From contig NZ_WNNK01000025.1 of NCBI RefSeq assembly GCF_009724245.1, positions 23,061 to 87,060 of the forward strand: DNA of 64,000 nucleotides. Direction: 5' to 3'. Below the pieces are notes generated by a model, which did not search any database, was not told where the DNA came from, and saw nothing but the letters and a program-made list of their open reading frames with translations. Positions within the stretch are counted from its first letter, which is position 1, and each line of letters opens with the position of its first letter. The position numbers and the translations under genes are program-made. Origin of the DNA: Pseudomonas spelaei (lineage in GTDB: Bacteria > Pseudomonadota > Gammaproteobacteria > Pseudomonadales > Pseudomonadaceae). This document shows positions 8,963-17,840 of this stretch, in pieces.

Positions 8963-9493
8963 GTGAAGGTACACGCAGTCTTGGCAGTCATGAGCGCGAT
9001 GCTCTGCGACACGGTTTACGGCGCACAGCTTCAGGTGGAGGTGCGTATTGACGTGCAGCGTGGTTGCCAATTGGTGGGTATGACTCGCAGTACCGGTATT
9101 GAACAGCTCGGGGTCCTGGATTTTGGCAGTGGTCCGCGCCTGGATGACCCGGCAGGCCCGTTGAGTGCAGCGCTGATCAGCCAACGCCAGCCACGCCTGG
9201 AGTGCAATCCGGATACGCCTTATCAGGTGCGCGTCGATGGTGGCTTGCACGGTGGCGTGGGTGAGGTGCGTTACCTGGCCGCTGCGACCTCTTCAAGCAG
9301 CAAGCCCATTCCTTACCGTATTTACACCGACGCCGCCCGGCGAATTCCTCTGGCCGTGGATGTACCGGTCAGCGGCCGTGTACCGGATTCAGGGTCGGTT
9401 GATTTGCCACTCTACGGGCGTATCGAGCCGCTCAAGGATATTCCCCGGGTTGGGCGCTATTCCGACCTGCTCAAGGTGACGGTGACATGGTAG
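8963..9493 (+). CDS. Csu/CupE-type pilin (spore coat U domain) 1
   Basis: First of four small secreted pilins in an archaic chaperone-usher operon. The 176-residue product has a signal peptide (VKVHAVLAVMSAMLCDTVYGA) and a spore coat U (SCPU) domain recognised by a C-x(n)-DFG segment, YRIYTD, LYGRI and a final TVTW strand. The GTG start at 8963 is chosen for the AAGGAG site eight bases upstream; an upstream frame start at 8915 would hide the signal peptide. The 220-base gap before it (8743-8962) must hold the operon promoter, but I recognise no specific site there. The next gene overlaps it by 7 bases. Confidence 0.87.
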   Translation: MKVHAVLAVMSAMLCDTVYGAQLQVEVRIDVQRGCQLVGMTRSTGIEQLGVLDFGSGPRLDDPAGPLSAALISQRQPRLECNPDTPYQVRVDGGLHGGVGEVRYLAAATSSSSKPIPYRIYTDAARRIPLAVDVPVSGRVPDSGSVDLPLYGRIEPLKDIPRVGRYSDLLKVTVTW

Positions 9494-10026
9494 CCCGGTG
9501 CCTGGCCCTGGTGGCCATGGGCGGCCTGTTGTTGCTGGCGGATGACGTCCAGGCGGCGGTCAGCGGCCAGATTCATGCACGGCTGGTGATTACCGCCAGC
9601 TGCGAAGTGAGCAAAGGCACTGACAGCGCCCCGGTCAGCCCGGACGGCGGGGTGGCAGTGCTGGATTTCGGCAACCATGGCCCGACCTGGGACAGCCGCT
9701 TGAGTGCTGAGGTCAGTGATGAGGAAAAGGCCCCGTTGGCGGTGTCCTGCAACCCGTCTGTCAGCAGCTTCACCGTGACCATCGACGGTGGTGCCCATGG
9801 CGACGGCAATACCCGGCGGTTGAGCAACGGTCGGCAAACCATTCCCTATAGCCTGTCTGCCGATGCTTCCGGTCGCAATACCTACAGCATCGGCCAACAA
9901 CGCAATTTCGTCGTGACCAAGGGCACACAAATACCGATTCCGGTGTTCGGTTCCGTGGTGGCGAATGCCAGAGCCTTACCGGCCGGGATCTACACAGACA
10001 CCCTGACGGTGACACTGGATTGGTAA
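9487..10026 (+). CDS. Csu/CupE-type pilin (spore coat U domain) 2
   Basis: A 179-residue secreted SCPU-domain pilin. The signal peptide MVARCLALVAMGGLLLLADDVQA is followed by the pilin core: a cysteine in TASCEVSKG, VLDFGNHG, a second cysteine in VSCNPS, IPYSLSAD and the terminal strand TLTVTLDW. Its ATG lies inside the end of the first pilin gene (ATGGTAG), a sign of tight translational coupling. In archaic pili such subunits are donated strand by strand; which of the four is the main shaft pilin cannot be told from sequence. Confidence 0.87.
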   Translation: MVARCLALVAMGGLLLLADDVQAAVSGQIHARLVITASCEVSKGTDSAPVSPDGGVAVLDFGNHGPTWDSRLSAEVSDEEKAPLAVSCNPSVSSFTVTIDGGAHGDGNTRRLSNGRQTIPYSLSADASGRNTYSIGQQRNFVVTKGTQIPIPVFGSVVANARALPAGIYTDTLTVTLDW

Positions 10027-10043
10027 AACATGAGGAGAACACC

Positions 10044-10580
10044 ATGCATGCACTTGTCTCGAAAGTAGGCCTTCCGTTGATGGCGCTGATGTTGGCGTCC
10101 AGCGCTCAGGCGGCAACCACCGTGACGGGGCAGATCACGTCCACCCTGATCTTGACCAACAGTTGCTTGGTCAATGGCGTGGGCGGCACCACGGGCTTGA
10201 ACTTCGGTGCGCTCAATTTTGGTACCACCAACAGCCAGTTCACCACGGCCTCCGGTCAAGTGCTGGGTGGCGGTGGGGGTGCCCTGTCCATTCAGTGTTC
10301 CTCGGGCACCTCGCCGGTGATCACCGTGGGTGCCGGGTCTCATGACGGCCAGTCTACGGGCGGTACCCGGGCACTGTACGACGGCGTTGCCAATTATGTG
10401 CCGTATGACTTCTACACCGACTCCGGGCATTCGACGCTCCTGGCGATTAACGGGACGATCAACGTGGGCCCGAGCACCGGTGTGGCGCAAACCGTGAATC
10501 TCTACGGCCAAGCCGTGGGCAAGGTGGGGCTGCCGGCCGGTACTTACACCGATACGGTTGCTGTCTCGCTGACGTTCTAG
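10044..10580 (+). CDS. Csu/CupE-type pilin (spore coat U domain) 3
   Basis: A 178-residue SCPU pilin with signal peptide ending SSAQA. It has the NSCLVNG cysteine, LNFGALNFG, SIQCSSG, YDFYTDSGH and the closing strand DTVAVSLTF. The ATG at 10044 has an AGGAG site eight bases upstream; the earlier in-frame codon at 10020 does not fit. The glycine-, serine- and threonine-rich, low-charge sequence is that expected for the major shaft subunit (CsuA/B or CupE1 like), so this is my best candidate for it (inference). Confidence 0.88.
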   Translation: MHALVSKVGLPLMALMLASSAQAATTVTGQITSTLILTNSCLVNGVGGTTGLNFGALNFGTTNSQFTTASGQVLGGGGGALSIQCSSGTSPVITVGAGSHDGQSTGGTRALYDGVANYVPYDFYTDSGHSTLLAINGTINVGPSTGVAQTVNLYGQAVGKVGLPAGTYTDTVAVSLTF

Positions 10581-10584
10581 GGTC

Positions 10585-11085
10585 ATGAAGGGCGTCTGGT
10601 ACACGACGGCGGCGGTGGTTATCGGCTGGGGAATGCCGTTGTCGCTGTTGGCCGTCACCAGCCAGACCTTCCAGGTCAGCGCGACCATTATCCCGGGTTG
10701 CCTGGTGGTGGGCGGCGGGTCGAACTACGGCAACCTGACCTTCGGCACTTATTCGGCGTTGTCCACCAGCACAGTGTCCGTAGCGTTGAGCGGTGGAGTG
10801 ACACTGCAATGTACGCCGGGGGTCACCCTGAACATGAGCGTCGACGGTGGTTTGCATAACAGCAGCGGCAGGCACATGCAGCTCAATAGCGGCAGTGCGC
10901 TGGTGACGTATCAGCTGTTTCAGGACGCGGCACTGAGCCAGAGCCTGGGGATCAGTCAAAGTGTCAGCGTGGCTTACAGCAACGCCAACACCATCACCCT
11001 GCCGATTTACGGCCGGGTGCAGTTACCGGGTAACCAGCCTGGGGGGACGTACAGCGACACGCTGCAGGTGCAGCTGTCGTGGTAA
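10585..11085 (+). CDS. Csu/CupE-type pilin (spore coat U domain) 4
   Basis: A 166-residue SCPU pilin, four bases after the previous stop. The signal peptide covers roughly residues 1-23 (MKGVWYTTAAVVIGWGMPLS). Features are IIPGCLVVGGG, LTFGTYSAL, LQCTPGVTL, YQLFQDAAL, LPIYGRVQLPG and the end strand DTLQVQLSW. It completes a set of four pilins, one more than the three I recall for P. aeruginosa cupE. Confidence 0.87.
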   Translation: MKGVWYTTAAVVIGWGMPLSLLAVTSQTFQVSATIIPGCLVVGGGSNYGNLTFGTYSALSTSTVSVALSGGVTLQCTPGVTLNMSVDGGLHNSSGRHMQLNSGSALVTYQLFQDAALSQSLGISQSVSVAYSNANTITLPIYGRVQLPGNQPGGTYSDTLQVQLSW

Positions 11086-11111
11086 GGCGATTGGCATAAG
11101 GAGTGGGGTCT

Positions 11112-11897
11112 ATGTATTCAGCTTCCCGGCGGTTATGGGTTGCGGGTTTTATCGCACTGGTGGCGTTGGGTGTGGGAAAGGTTCAGGCCGCCAGCTCCGT
11201 GCTGATCTGGCCGATTGATCCGGTGTTGGAAGCGGATCAACAGGCCAGCGCGTTGTGGCTGGAAAACCGTGGCACCGAGACGGCCAACCTGCAAATCCGT
11301 GTGTTTGCCTGGAGCCAGAGCGGGTTTGATGATCAATACCAGAACCAGCGCGACGTGATTGGCAGCCCGCCGGTGGCCAAGATCGAGCCGGGGCAGAAGC
11401 AACTGATACGCCTGACCCGCACCCGGGAAGTGCCACCAGGCCAGGAGCTGGCCTATCGGATCATCATCGATGAAATTCCTTCGGCGACGCCGGTTGCGCC
11501 CCCGGCCGATGGCAAGACGGCGGCTGCCATCCGCTTTCAGATGCGCTATTCGGTGCCCTTGTTCGCCTATGGTCCAGGACTGTGGAGCAAGGACGACAGC
11601 ACCCGCCAGCGGGATCCGAAAGGTGCGGGCAAGCCCGATCTGAGCTGGAAAAAGGTCACGGTCGCCGGGCGCAACTATGTGGAAATGCGCAATCAGGGCG
11701 CCGTGCATGCTCGCCTGACCGACGCCGCATTCAAGCAGGGTGGCCAGCCTCGGCCCCTGGTGGACGGTTTGCTGGGATATGTGTTGCCGGGCGCGACCAT
11801 GCGCTGGCCGATCCCGGATGCAGTAGCGGCTGACCAGCCTTTGCAGGTCCGGATCAACGGGGCAACAACCGTGGAGAACATTGCGCCGGGGCGGTAA
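11112..11897 (+). CDS. Periplasmic fimbrial chaperone, CsuC/CupE4-like
   Basis: A 261-residue PapD-superfamily chaperone. A signal peptide (to KVQA, about residue 26) is followed by two immunoglobulin-like domains. Domain 1 shows VLIWPIDPVLEADQQASALWLENRG and a long G1-strand segment RFQMRYSVPLFAYG, typical of the archaic class. It carries SCPU pilins across the periplasm to the usher by donor-strand complementation. The ATG at 11112 has AAGGAG eight bases upstream, which decides against the GTG three codons earlier. It lies between the last pilin and the usher gene, the standard order. Confidence 0.9.
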   Translation: MYSASRRLWVAGFIALVALGVGKVQAASSVLIWPIDPVLEADQQASALWLENRGTETANLQIRVFAWSQSGFDDQYQNQRDVIGSPPVAKIEPGQKQLIRLTRTREVPPGQELAYRIIIDEIPSATPVAPPADGKTAAAIRFQMRYSVPLFAYGPGLWSKDDSTRQRDPKGAGKPDLSWKKVTVAGRNYVEMRNQGAVHARLTDAAFKQGGQPRPLVDGLLGYVLPGATMRWPIPDAVAADQPLQVRINGATTVENIAPGR

Positions 11898-11945
11898 CGC
11901 TGCGGCCTGGGACATGATGCAGGAGCAGTCCCTGGTTTCAATAGG

Positions 11946-14339
11946 ATGGAGATGTCCAGTGAAGGACACAAAGCCTTGCTGAGCCATGATCGGGCTCGTT
12001 ATCTGTGGCGTTCGGTGTTGGTGGTGTGTGGTCTGTGTAGCCTGGTATTTGCGCCTCTGAGCGTGGCTGCCGCATTGCCGCCGCCCCCCGGCAATATGGA
12101 GGCTGTTGCCGATGCACAGTTGTTTTTGGGACTGGTGGTCAACCAACTCGACACCGGCCGGGTGGTCGCCGTCAATCAGCGTGCCGGGCGGATGTTTCTG
12201 CCCGCGGCCACCTTGCGTGATGTGGGCATGAAACTGCCTGCTGGTACGAGCGAAGAGGTCGCCCTCGACAACTTGCCTGGCCTGCACAGCGACTACGACA
12301 GCCAGGGCCAGCGCTTGCTGGTGGATGTGCCGCCGGCCTGGTTGCCGGACCAGTTCATCGGCAACCGCAACAACTATCCGCGCACCCAGGCGATGACCAG
12401 TTTTGGTGCCTTGCTCAACTATGACGCCTACCTCAACGACACCGACGACAGCGGCACCTACCTGGCCGTGTGGAACGAAGTCCGGCTGTTTGACACCTGG
12501 GGCACGCTGTCCAACACCGGCCAATACCGCAGCACCATTGGCTCTCAGGTGGAAGGCAGCACCCTGAACAATGGCTACCGGCGTTATGACACCACCTGGC
12601 GCTTCTCCGACGATGAGCGCCTGCTGACTTACGAGGCCGGCGACGTGATCAGCGGCGCATTGCCCTGGAGCAGTTCGGTGCGTCTGGGGGGCGTGCAACT
12701 GTCCCGGGATTTTGCCGTGCGCCCGGACCTGGTGACTTACCCCTTGCCACAGTTCGCCGGTGAGGCTGCTGTGCCGTCGTCGGTGGACCTGTTTATCAAC
12801 GGCTATAAATCCAGCAGCGCCGACCTGCAGCCCGGGCCCTACACCCTGACCAATATTCCGTTTATCAACGGGGCGGGCGAAGCGGTGGTGGTCACTACGG
12901 ATGCGCTGGGTCGGCAGGTCTCAACCACCGTGCCGTTCTACGTCACCAGTACGTTGCTGCAAAAAGGCTTGTCGGATTTTTCGGTGGCCGCCGGTAATTT
13001 GCGTCGGGATTACACCGTGAAGGATTTTGGCTACGGGCCTGGTGTGGCCAGTGGCAGCTTTCGTTACGGGCTATCGGATACCTTCACCCTGGAAAGCCAT
13101 GCCGAAGCGTCCAACTCCCTGACCCTGGGCGGGCTGGGCGGCAACCTGCGGCTGGGCAACTTTGGTGTGCTCAACACGGCTATCAGTCAAAGCCAGTTCG
13201 AGGGCGAGAAAGGCCAGCAACTGAGCCTGGGCTACCAGTACAGCAGCCAGCGCTACAGCCTGTCGTACCAGCGGGTGCAGCGCCGTGACCAATACGCCGA
13301 CCTGACGCTGGTCGACACGCCGTACGCCAGCCTCAGCAAGCGCAGTGAACAGGTGACCTTGAGCCTGAACCTGGACAGCTACGGCAGCATCGGCGCCGGC
13401 TATTTTGATGTGCAGGCAGCCGATGATTCACGCACACGGCTGCTGAACCTGACCTGGAGTAAACAGCTGTGGCACAACACCAGTTTCTACCTGTCCGCCA
13501 ACCGCGAGATCGGCGACAGCAACTGGGCCATGCAGGCACAACTGGTGATCCCCTTCGACATGTACGGCAGCCTGAGCCTGAGCAACGAGCGTAGCCAGGC
13601 CGGGGAAAATCGTCAGCGGGTCAACTACAGCCGTGCGGTCCCCACCGACGGCGGCGTGGGCTACAACCTCGGCTACGCCCATGGCGACGGCCCGGCCTAT
13701 CGTCAGGCCGACCTGACCTGGCGCTTGCAGTCGGTGCAACTGCAGGCCGGCGTGTATGGCAGTAGCAACGCACAAACCCGTTGGGCGGACGCCAGCGGTT
13801 CGCTGGTGTGGATGGACAAGCAAGTCTTCGCGGCCAATCGGGTCAATGACGCCTTCGTGGTGGTCAGTACCGATGGTTTTGCCGGCGTGCCGGTGCTCTA
13901 CGAGAACCAGAAAGTGGGGGAAACCGACCGTAACGGGCATTTACTGGTGCCCTGGAGCAGCGCCTATTACCGCGCCAAGTATGAAATCGATCCGTTGAAC
14001 CTGCCGTCCAACGTACAAACCCCGCAGGTTGAACAACGTGTTGCGGTTCGTCGGGGCAGTGGCTATGTGCTGGAGTTTCCAGTGCGCCGAGTCATTGCAG
14101 CGAGCATTACGCTGGTGGATGCCCAGCACCAGGACCTGCCGCTGGGCAGCCTGGTGCAGCATGAGCAAAGCGGTGCGCAGGCGGTGGTGGGCTGGGATGG
14201 CCTGGTCTATCTGGAGGGCCTGGCAGCGCACAACACGTTGCGGGTGACCGTGGGAGAAGGTCATACCTGCCAGGCGACGTTCGATCTGGATATCCAGCAG
14301 GAGCAGGTGCCGCTGATTGGCCCGCTGGTTTGTCAATAA
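11946..14339 (+). CDS. Outer-membrane usher, CsuD/CupE5-like
   Basis: A 797-residue usher that secretes and polymerises the SCPU pilins in the outer membrane. It has an N-terminal signal segment (YLWRSVLVVCGLCSLVFAPLS), a periplasmic N-domain, a beta-barrel with plug (usher motif ASSVDLFINGYKSSSADLQPG near 275-300, SVDLFINGYKS being the clearest part) and two small C-terminal domains ending with a disulfide pair in HTCQATFDL and PLVCQ. ATGs lie at 11946 and 11952; the second has an AGG at better spacing, and the choice does not alter the mature protein. Confidence 0.93.
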   Translation: MEMSSEGHKALLSHDRARYLWRSVLVVCGLCSLVFAPLSVAAALPPPPGNMEAVADAQLFLGLVVNQLDTGRVVAVNQRAGRMFLPAATLRDVGMKLPAGTSEEVALDNLPGLHSDYDSQGQRLLVDVPPAWLPDQFIGNRNNYPRTQAMTSFGALLNYDAYLNDTDDSGTYLAVWNEVRLFDTWGTLSNTGQYRSTIGSQVEGSTLNNGYRRYDTTWRFSDDERLLTYEAGDVISGALPWSSSVRLGGVQLSRDFAVRPDLVTYPLPQFAGEAAVPSSVDLFINGYKSSSADLQPGPYTLTNIPFINGAGEAVVVTTDALGRQVSTTVPFYVTSTLLQKGLSDFSVAAGNLRRDYTVKDFGYGPGVASGSFRYGLSDTFTLESHAEASNSLTLGGLGGNLRLGNFGVLNTAISQSQFEGEKGQQLSLGYQYSSQRYSLSYQRVQRRDQYADLTLVDTPYASLSKRSEQVTLSLNLDSYGSIGAGYFDVQAADDSRTRLLNLTWSKQLWHNTSFYLSANREIGDSNWAMQAQLVIPFDMYGSLSLSNERSQAGENRQRVNYSRAVPTDGGVGYNLGYAHGDGPAYRQADLTWRLQSVQLQAGVYGSSNAQTRWADASGSLVWMDKQVFAANRVNDAFVVVSTDGFAGVPVLYENQKVGETDRNGHLLVPWSSAYYRAKYEIDPLNLPSNVQTPQVEQRVAVRRGSGYVLEFPVRRVIAASITLVDAQHQDLPLGSLVQHEQSGAQAVVGWDGLVYLEGLAAHNTLRVTVGEGHTCQATFDLDIQQEQVPLIGPLVCQ

Positions 14340-14356
14340 AGTGAAGGAGTGTGGAC

Positions 14357-15340
14357 GTGCGGTTCAAGCAAGGGTTGTATTCACTGGCGGTGCTGGCAAG
14401 CCTGGGTTTTGCGACACAGGTACAGGCGGCCTGCTCGGTGGTGTCGACCGTTCCGGCGAGCTTCGGCTCGGTGAGTTCGATGACAGTGCGCACCGCCGCC
14501 CAGGCCAGCTCGACCACCAACGCCGGCCTGAGCTGCGGGCCCACGCTGATCTCGTTGCTGGCGGCCAGCGATCACTTCTACGCGACGATTACCTCGGCCA
14601 CCAGCGGCATGGTTGGCCCCACGGGGGATGTTATTGGCTACACGATTTACGCCAATAACAGCACCAGTTACCCGATCACGCGTGGGGCCCAGTTTGACTT
14701 TGCCAGCAACAACATTGCCCAAAGCCTGGGGCTGGTCTCCGGGCCAGGCAACAAGACTGTACCGATCTACCTGAGCAGCATTACCGGCAGTAACGTTGCC
14801 GCCGGGGTCTACAGCGAGACGTTGAGTATCTTCTGGAACTGGAACTATTGCGCGGCGCTGGGGATTGGCTCGCTTTGCATATTGCGGGATACCGGTACCG
14901 GCACCGCCAGCCTGACTGTCAGCATGACCGTGACCAACGACTGCCAGATCACCGCGCCCAATATCAGCTTTGGCAGCGCGCCGGTGGTCAGTGGCTTTGC
15001 TGCTGTCACCGGCCAGACCATCAACATCGCCTGTACCAAGGGCAGTGCCTACACCGTGGGCTTGAGTGACGGCCAGAACCCCGTCAGCGTGGGTGGGCGG
15101 CGGCAGATGATCTCCGGCAGCAACCTGCTGGCGTATGACATCTTCAAAAGCGCCACGACTACGCGTTGGGGCAGTGTGTCGACGGCGCGCCGCGCCAGCT
15201 CTACCGCCGAGGTCAATCCGGGCAATGGCCTGGGTACCGGTAGCCAGGTTTTCAACTACAACGCCAAGATCTACACCGACCAGAACACCCCGCCGGGGGG
15301 AACCTATATCGACAATGTGGTGCTGGACGTGGGTTTCTAG
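14357..15340 (+). CDS. Two-domain SCPU tip adhesin, CsuE/CupE6-like
   Basis: A 327-residue secreted protein with two SCPU domains. Residues about 25-175 start ACSVVSTVPASFGSV, and about 190-327 start TNDCQITAPNISFGSA and end DNVVLDVGF. Two-domain SCPU proteins close archaic operons and form the pilus tip that binds hydrophobic surfaces. The GTG at 14357 (VRFKQGLYS) is chosen because AAGGAG lies seven bases upstream; the GTG at 14351 is too close to it. Its stop overlaps the stop of the convergent anti-sigma gene by four bases (CTAG). Confidence 0.9.
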   Translation: MRFKQGLYSLAVLASLGFATQVQAACSVVSTVPASFGSVSSMTVRTAAQASSTTNAGLSCGPTLISLLAASDHFYATITSATSGMVGPTGDVIGYTIYANNSTSYPITRGAQFDFASNNIAQSLGLVSGPGNKTVPIYLSSITGSNVAAGVYSETLSIFWNWNYCAALGIGSLCILRDTGTGTASLTVSMTVTNDCQITAPNISFGSAPVVSGFAAVTGQTINIACTKGSAYTVGLSDGQNPVSVGGRRQMISGSNLLAYDIFKSATTTRWGSVSTARRASSTAEVNPGNGLGTGSQVFNYNAKIYTDQNTPPGGTYIDNVVLDVGF

Positions 15341-16086
15341 AACCCCACCGTCTGTTTCAGCATCTGGGTGACCGGCTCGTCTGACGGGCTGACCATCGCA
15401 TAGTTATAACCGTCGCCGGACCAGTATTCGGCCTGTAGCCCATCGGCACTGCTGCTGCCACGGGGCAGCAGCTTGTTCTGCGGTCCCGGTGGCCGGATGT
15501 AGAAGCTGATGCGTTGGCCCTGTTGATCTTCATACAGCACCATGGCCGCTGCGCCTTGATCGGTGGTAAGCAGGCGTGCGCTGACCGCCTTGAAACCGGC
15601 CTGGCTCAAATCCGGCAGGCGACGGGCCTGGGTGAAGTAGCGGTCGAGCCAGGCTTGCATGTCGCCGTTACCTTGCACGTTGTAGTCGGCGGGCAAGATG
15701 CCGTCCTGGGCGAACATGCGGTAGGCCTGCATGGCATCTGTCATCGGAAGCACTGTGTTCAGGGTCATCTGCCGTGCCTGCCAGCCGCCCAGGCCGCCGA
15801 TGCTGACGGCAATCAGCAGCACGGCGGCAGTCGCGAAGTGGCGGCGCGACTGGCGCTTGATCCGCTGGCGAATCAAGGCCGGGTCCAGGTCGGGGTTGGC
15901 GGGTTGTTGCAGCGCACCGCTTAACGACGCGCGTAGGTGTTGTGCATCCTGCTGCCAGGCCTGGACCTGGGCCGCCACATCGGGATGGGCCGCCAGCCAG
16001 GTCTCGAGCAGGTGCCGATCGGACTCCAGCAGTTGGTGATCGACGTAGGCGTGCAAATCGCGTTCGCTGGGGGGCAGGCTGATCAT
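15337..16086 (-). CDS. Membrane anti-sigma factor
   Basis: A 249-residue protein. A cytoplasmic N-terminus (DLHAYVDHQLLESDRHLLE, rich in charge) is followed by one transmembrane segment at about 83-103 (FATAAVLLIAVSIGGLGGW) and a periplasmic C-domain. Its ATG overlaps the sigma gene's stop (ATGA), the classical pairing of an ECF sigma factor with its membrane inhibitor. The N-terminus has histidines but no CxxC, so a ZAS-type zinc site is not evident. It presumably releases the sigma factor on an oxidative signal sensed outside the membrane (inference from the catalase neighbours). Confidence 0.87.
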   Translation of the reverse strand: MISLPPSERDLHAYVDHQLLESDRHLLETWLAAHPDVAAQVQAWQQDAQHLRASLSGALQQPANPDLDPALIRQRIKRQSRRHFATAAVLLIAVSIGGLGGWQARQMTLNTVLPMTDAMQAYRMFAQDGILPADYNVQGNGDMQAWLDRYFTQARRLPDLSQAGFKAVSARLLTTDQGAAAMVLYEDQQGQRISFYIRPPGPQNKLLPRGSSSADGLQAEYWSGDGYNYAMVSPSDEPVTQMLKQTVGF

Positions 16087-16589
16087 TTGAGTATCCGCAG
16101 GGAAGGGCTGGTGATTTCGCCGTCGCTGAGTTGGCGCAAGGCCTGGCGCGCGCGGGACAGGCGAGACATCACGGTGCCGATAGGCACTTCGAGGATGTCG
16201 GCGACTTCTTTGTAGCTCAGGCCTTCGACCGACACCCAGAGCAGCAGGGCGCGCTGCTCGGTACTCAGTTGATCGAAGGCTTGCAGGGTCGATTGAGCCA
16301 TGACGGTGCGTTCCACCGAGGGCTGGGTGTCGTCTCGGCCGGTGAAGAACTCCAGCATGCTTGTATAGCGCCGGGAGCGGCGGTGGGCGTCGAGGAACTG
16401 CCGGTAGAGGATCGAGAACAGCCAGGCCCGCAGGTCGCCTTCAGGGCGCTTGTCGGCCCAACGGACGATTGCACGTTCGAGGCTCGCCTGCACCAGATCA
16501 TCGGCGCTACTGGACTGGCGTGTCAGCGACACGGCAAAACGCCGAAGCCTGGGGATGAGTTCACGTAACTGTTCGTCGAGTTCGTGCAT
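16083..16589 (-). CDS. ECF-type RNA polymerase sigma factor
   Basis: A 168-residue sigma factor with only regions 2 and 4. Region 2 holds DDLVQASLERAIVRW and AWLFSILYRQFLD; region 4 holds LLLWVSVEGLSYKEVADIL and PIGTVMSRLSRARQAL. I start it at the ATG at 16589. An in-frame GTG at 16607 would add six residues but lies only about ten bases after the predicted transcription start. An ECF group linked with catalase and cytochrome b561 genes (recalled as ECF26) fits this context. It likely drives both its own operon and the divergent peroxidase operon. Confidence 0.9.
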   Translation of the reverse strand: MHELDEQLRELIPRLRRFAVSLTRQSSSADDLVQASLERAIVRWADKRPEGDLRAWLFSILYRQFLDAHRRSRRYTSMLEFFTGRDDTQPSVERTVMAQSTLQAFDQLSTEQRALLLWVSVEGLSYKEVADILEVPIGTVMSRLSRARQALRQLSDGEITSPSLRILK

Positions 16590-16624
16590 GGGATTCTGGC
16601 TAGTCACTACGCTGGGACTAGGAA

Positions 16625-16649
16625 GACGTCCGACGTCGAAGGTTATTCC
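16625..16649 (-). promoter_or_regulatory. ECF-type promoter of the sigma/anti-sigma operon
   Basis: On the minus strand GGAATA is followed after exactly 15 bases by CGTC. The GGAAT -35 and CGTC -10 are typical of ECF promoters. The same two-part motif with the same spacing faces the other way at 16678-16702, which supports both calls and implies autoregulation. Confidence 0.7.
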
Positions 16650-16677
16650 AGGCCCTTAAAAATAAACAGTAGGCCGT

Positions 16678-16702
16678 GGAATAGAGGGAGTTGGCGTTCG
16701 TC
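16678..16702 (+). promoter_or_regulatory. ECF-type promoter of the catalase/b561 operon
   Basis: GGAATA-N15-CGTC on the plus strand, 55 bases before the peroxidase ATG. It is the twin of the motif at 16625-16649 on the other strand. Transcription would start near 16709. Confidence 0.7.
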
Positions 16703-16757
16703 CTAATGCTCCGACCTTATGTTTTCGCACCTGAGGCCCTTGGCCCTGGAGTTTTTC

Positions 16758-17840
16758 ATGGTAGATCACTCATCACCGCCACGTCCCCCGCTGAGCACCG
16801 CGAGCCTGATCGTTCGGTTAGCCAGCATCGGGGTGGTGGTTGCGGTTGCGGCGGGGGCGTTTGCCTACGTCAACGGCACCCTGGACCCACAGCGGTTGCG
16901 TCCCAAGACGCTGGTCAATGCGCTGGAAACCAATAATGGCGTGCACCCGGGTTACCGGCGTAACCATTCCAAGGGTGTGTGCGTGGCGGGCTATTTCGAG
17001 AGCAGCAATGAGGCGCGCCAGTATTCCAGTGCCCAAGTGTTCAGCGAGGCGCGCACGCCAATCATCGGCCGTTTTGCCTTGCCCAGTGGCAACCCTTATG
17101 CGCCGGACAGCAGCGTGCCCTTGCGCAGTTTTGCCTTGCAGTTCAGCTTGGCCAATGGCCAGCAATGGCGTACCGGGATGAACAGCATGCCGGTGTTCCC
17201 GGTAGGCACACCCGAGGCGTTCTTCCAGATGCTCAAGGCCGGTGCGCCGGACCCGGCTACCGGCAAGCCGAACCCGGCCAGCATGCCGGCTTTCTTCGCC
17301 GCTCATCCGGAGACCGCGCCATTCCTGGCCTGGGTCAAGACCGCCAAACCGTCAGCCAGTTATGCCACCGAGACCTATAACAGCATCAATGCGTTTTATC
17401 TGGTCAATGCCAATGGCCAGCGCCAGGCCGTGCGTTGGGGGGTGGTGCCGCAGAGCCAGGATGCACCGGGCGCCACTGCGCCCCAAGGCAGTGATTTCCT
17501 GGAGAAAGACCTCGCGCAACGCCTGGTTACGGGGCCGCTGCGCTGGCAGTTGAACGTCACCCTGGCCAATCCGGGAGACCCGGTCGACGACGCCAGCAAG
17601 CCCTGGGCCGGCGAACACAAGGTGCTGAACGCCGGGACTCTGGTGCTGGAAAGCAGCCAGCCGCAACTCGATGGCGATTGCCGCGATATCAACTTTGATC
17701 CGTTGATCTTGCCGAGCGGAATTGAAGCTTCGAGTGACCCGTTGCTGGCGGCGCGTTCGGCGGCCTACGCCAGCTCCTACCTGCGTCGCACCAGTGAAGT
17801 CAGTCAGTTGCACAACGCCCCTCAGGAGTCGAAGCCATGA
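16758..17840 (+). CDS. Membrane-anchored catalase-family peroxidase
   Basis: A 360-residue haem peroxidase of the small (SrpA-like) catalase family. An N-terminal membrane anchor at about 17-40 (SLIVRLASIGVVVAVAAGAFAY) puts the enzyme in the periplasm. The distal histidine lies in RRNHSKGVCVAGYF and the proximal haem tyrosine in RSAAYASSYLRR. Monofunctional catalases are about 480 residues or more; these short forms mainly act as peroxidases. GGAG seven bases before the ATG decides the start. The gene overlaps the cytochrome b561 gene (ATGA), suggesting that the two form one redox unit with quinol as electron donor (inference). Confidence 0.9.
   Translation: MVDHSSPPRPPLSTASLIVRLASIGVVVAVAAGAFAYVNGTLDPQRLRPKTLVNALETNNGVHPGYRRNHSKGVCVAGYFESSNEARQYSSAQVFSEARTPIIGRFALPSGNPYAPDSSVPLRSFALQFSLANGQQWRTGMNSMPVFPVGTPEAFFQMLKAGAPDPATGKPNPASMPAFFAAHPETAPFLAWVKTAKPSASYATETYNSINAFYLVNANGQRQAVRWGVVPQSQDAPGATAPQGSDFLEKDLAQRLVTGPLRWQLNVTLANPGDPVDDASKPWAGEHKVLNAGTLVLESSQPQLDGDCRDINFDPLILPSGIEASSDPLLAARSAAYASSYLRRTSEVSQLHNAPQESKP

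Noticed and set aside
11133..12698. 521-codon open frame opposite the fimbrial chaperone and usher
   Set aside because: Antisense to two genes with clear motifs; no domain recognised, and it spans their intergenic gap.
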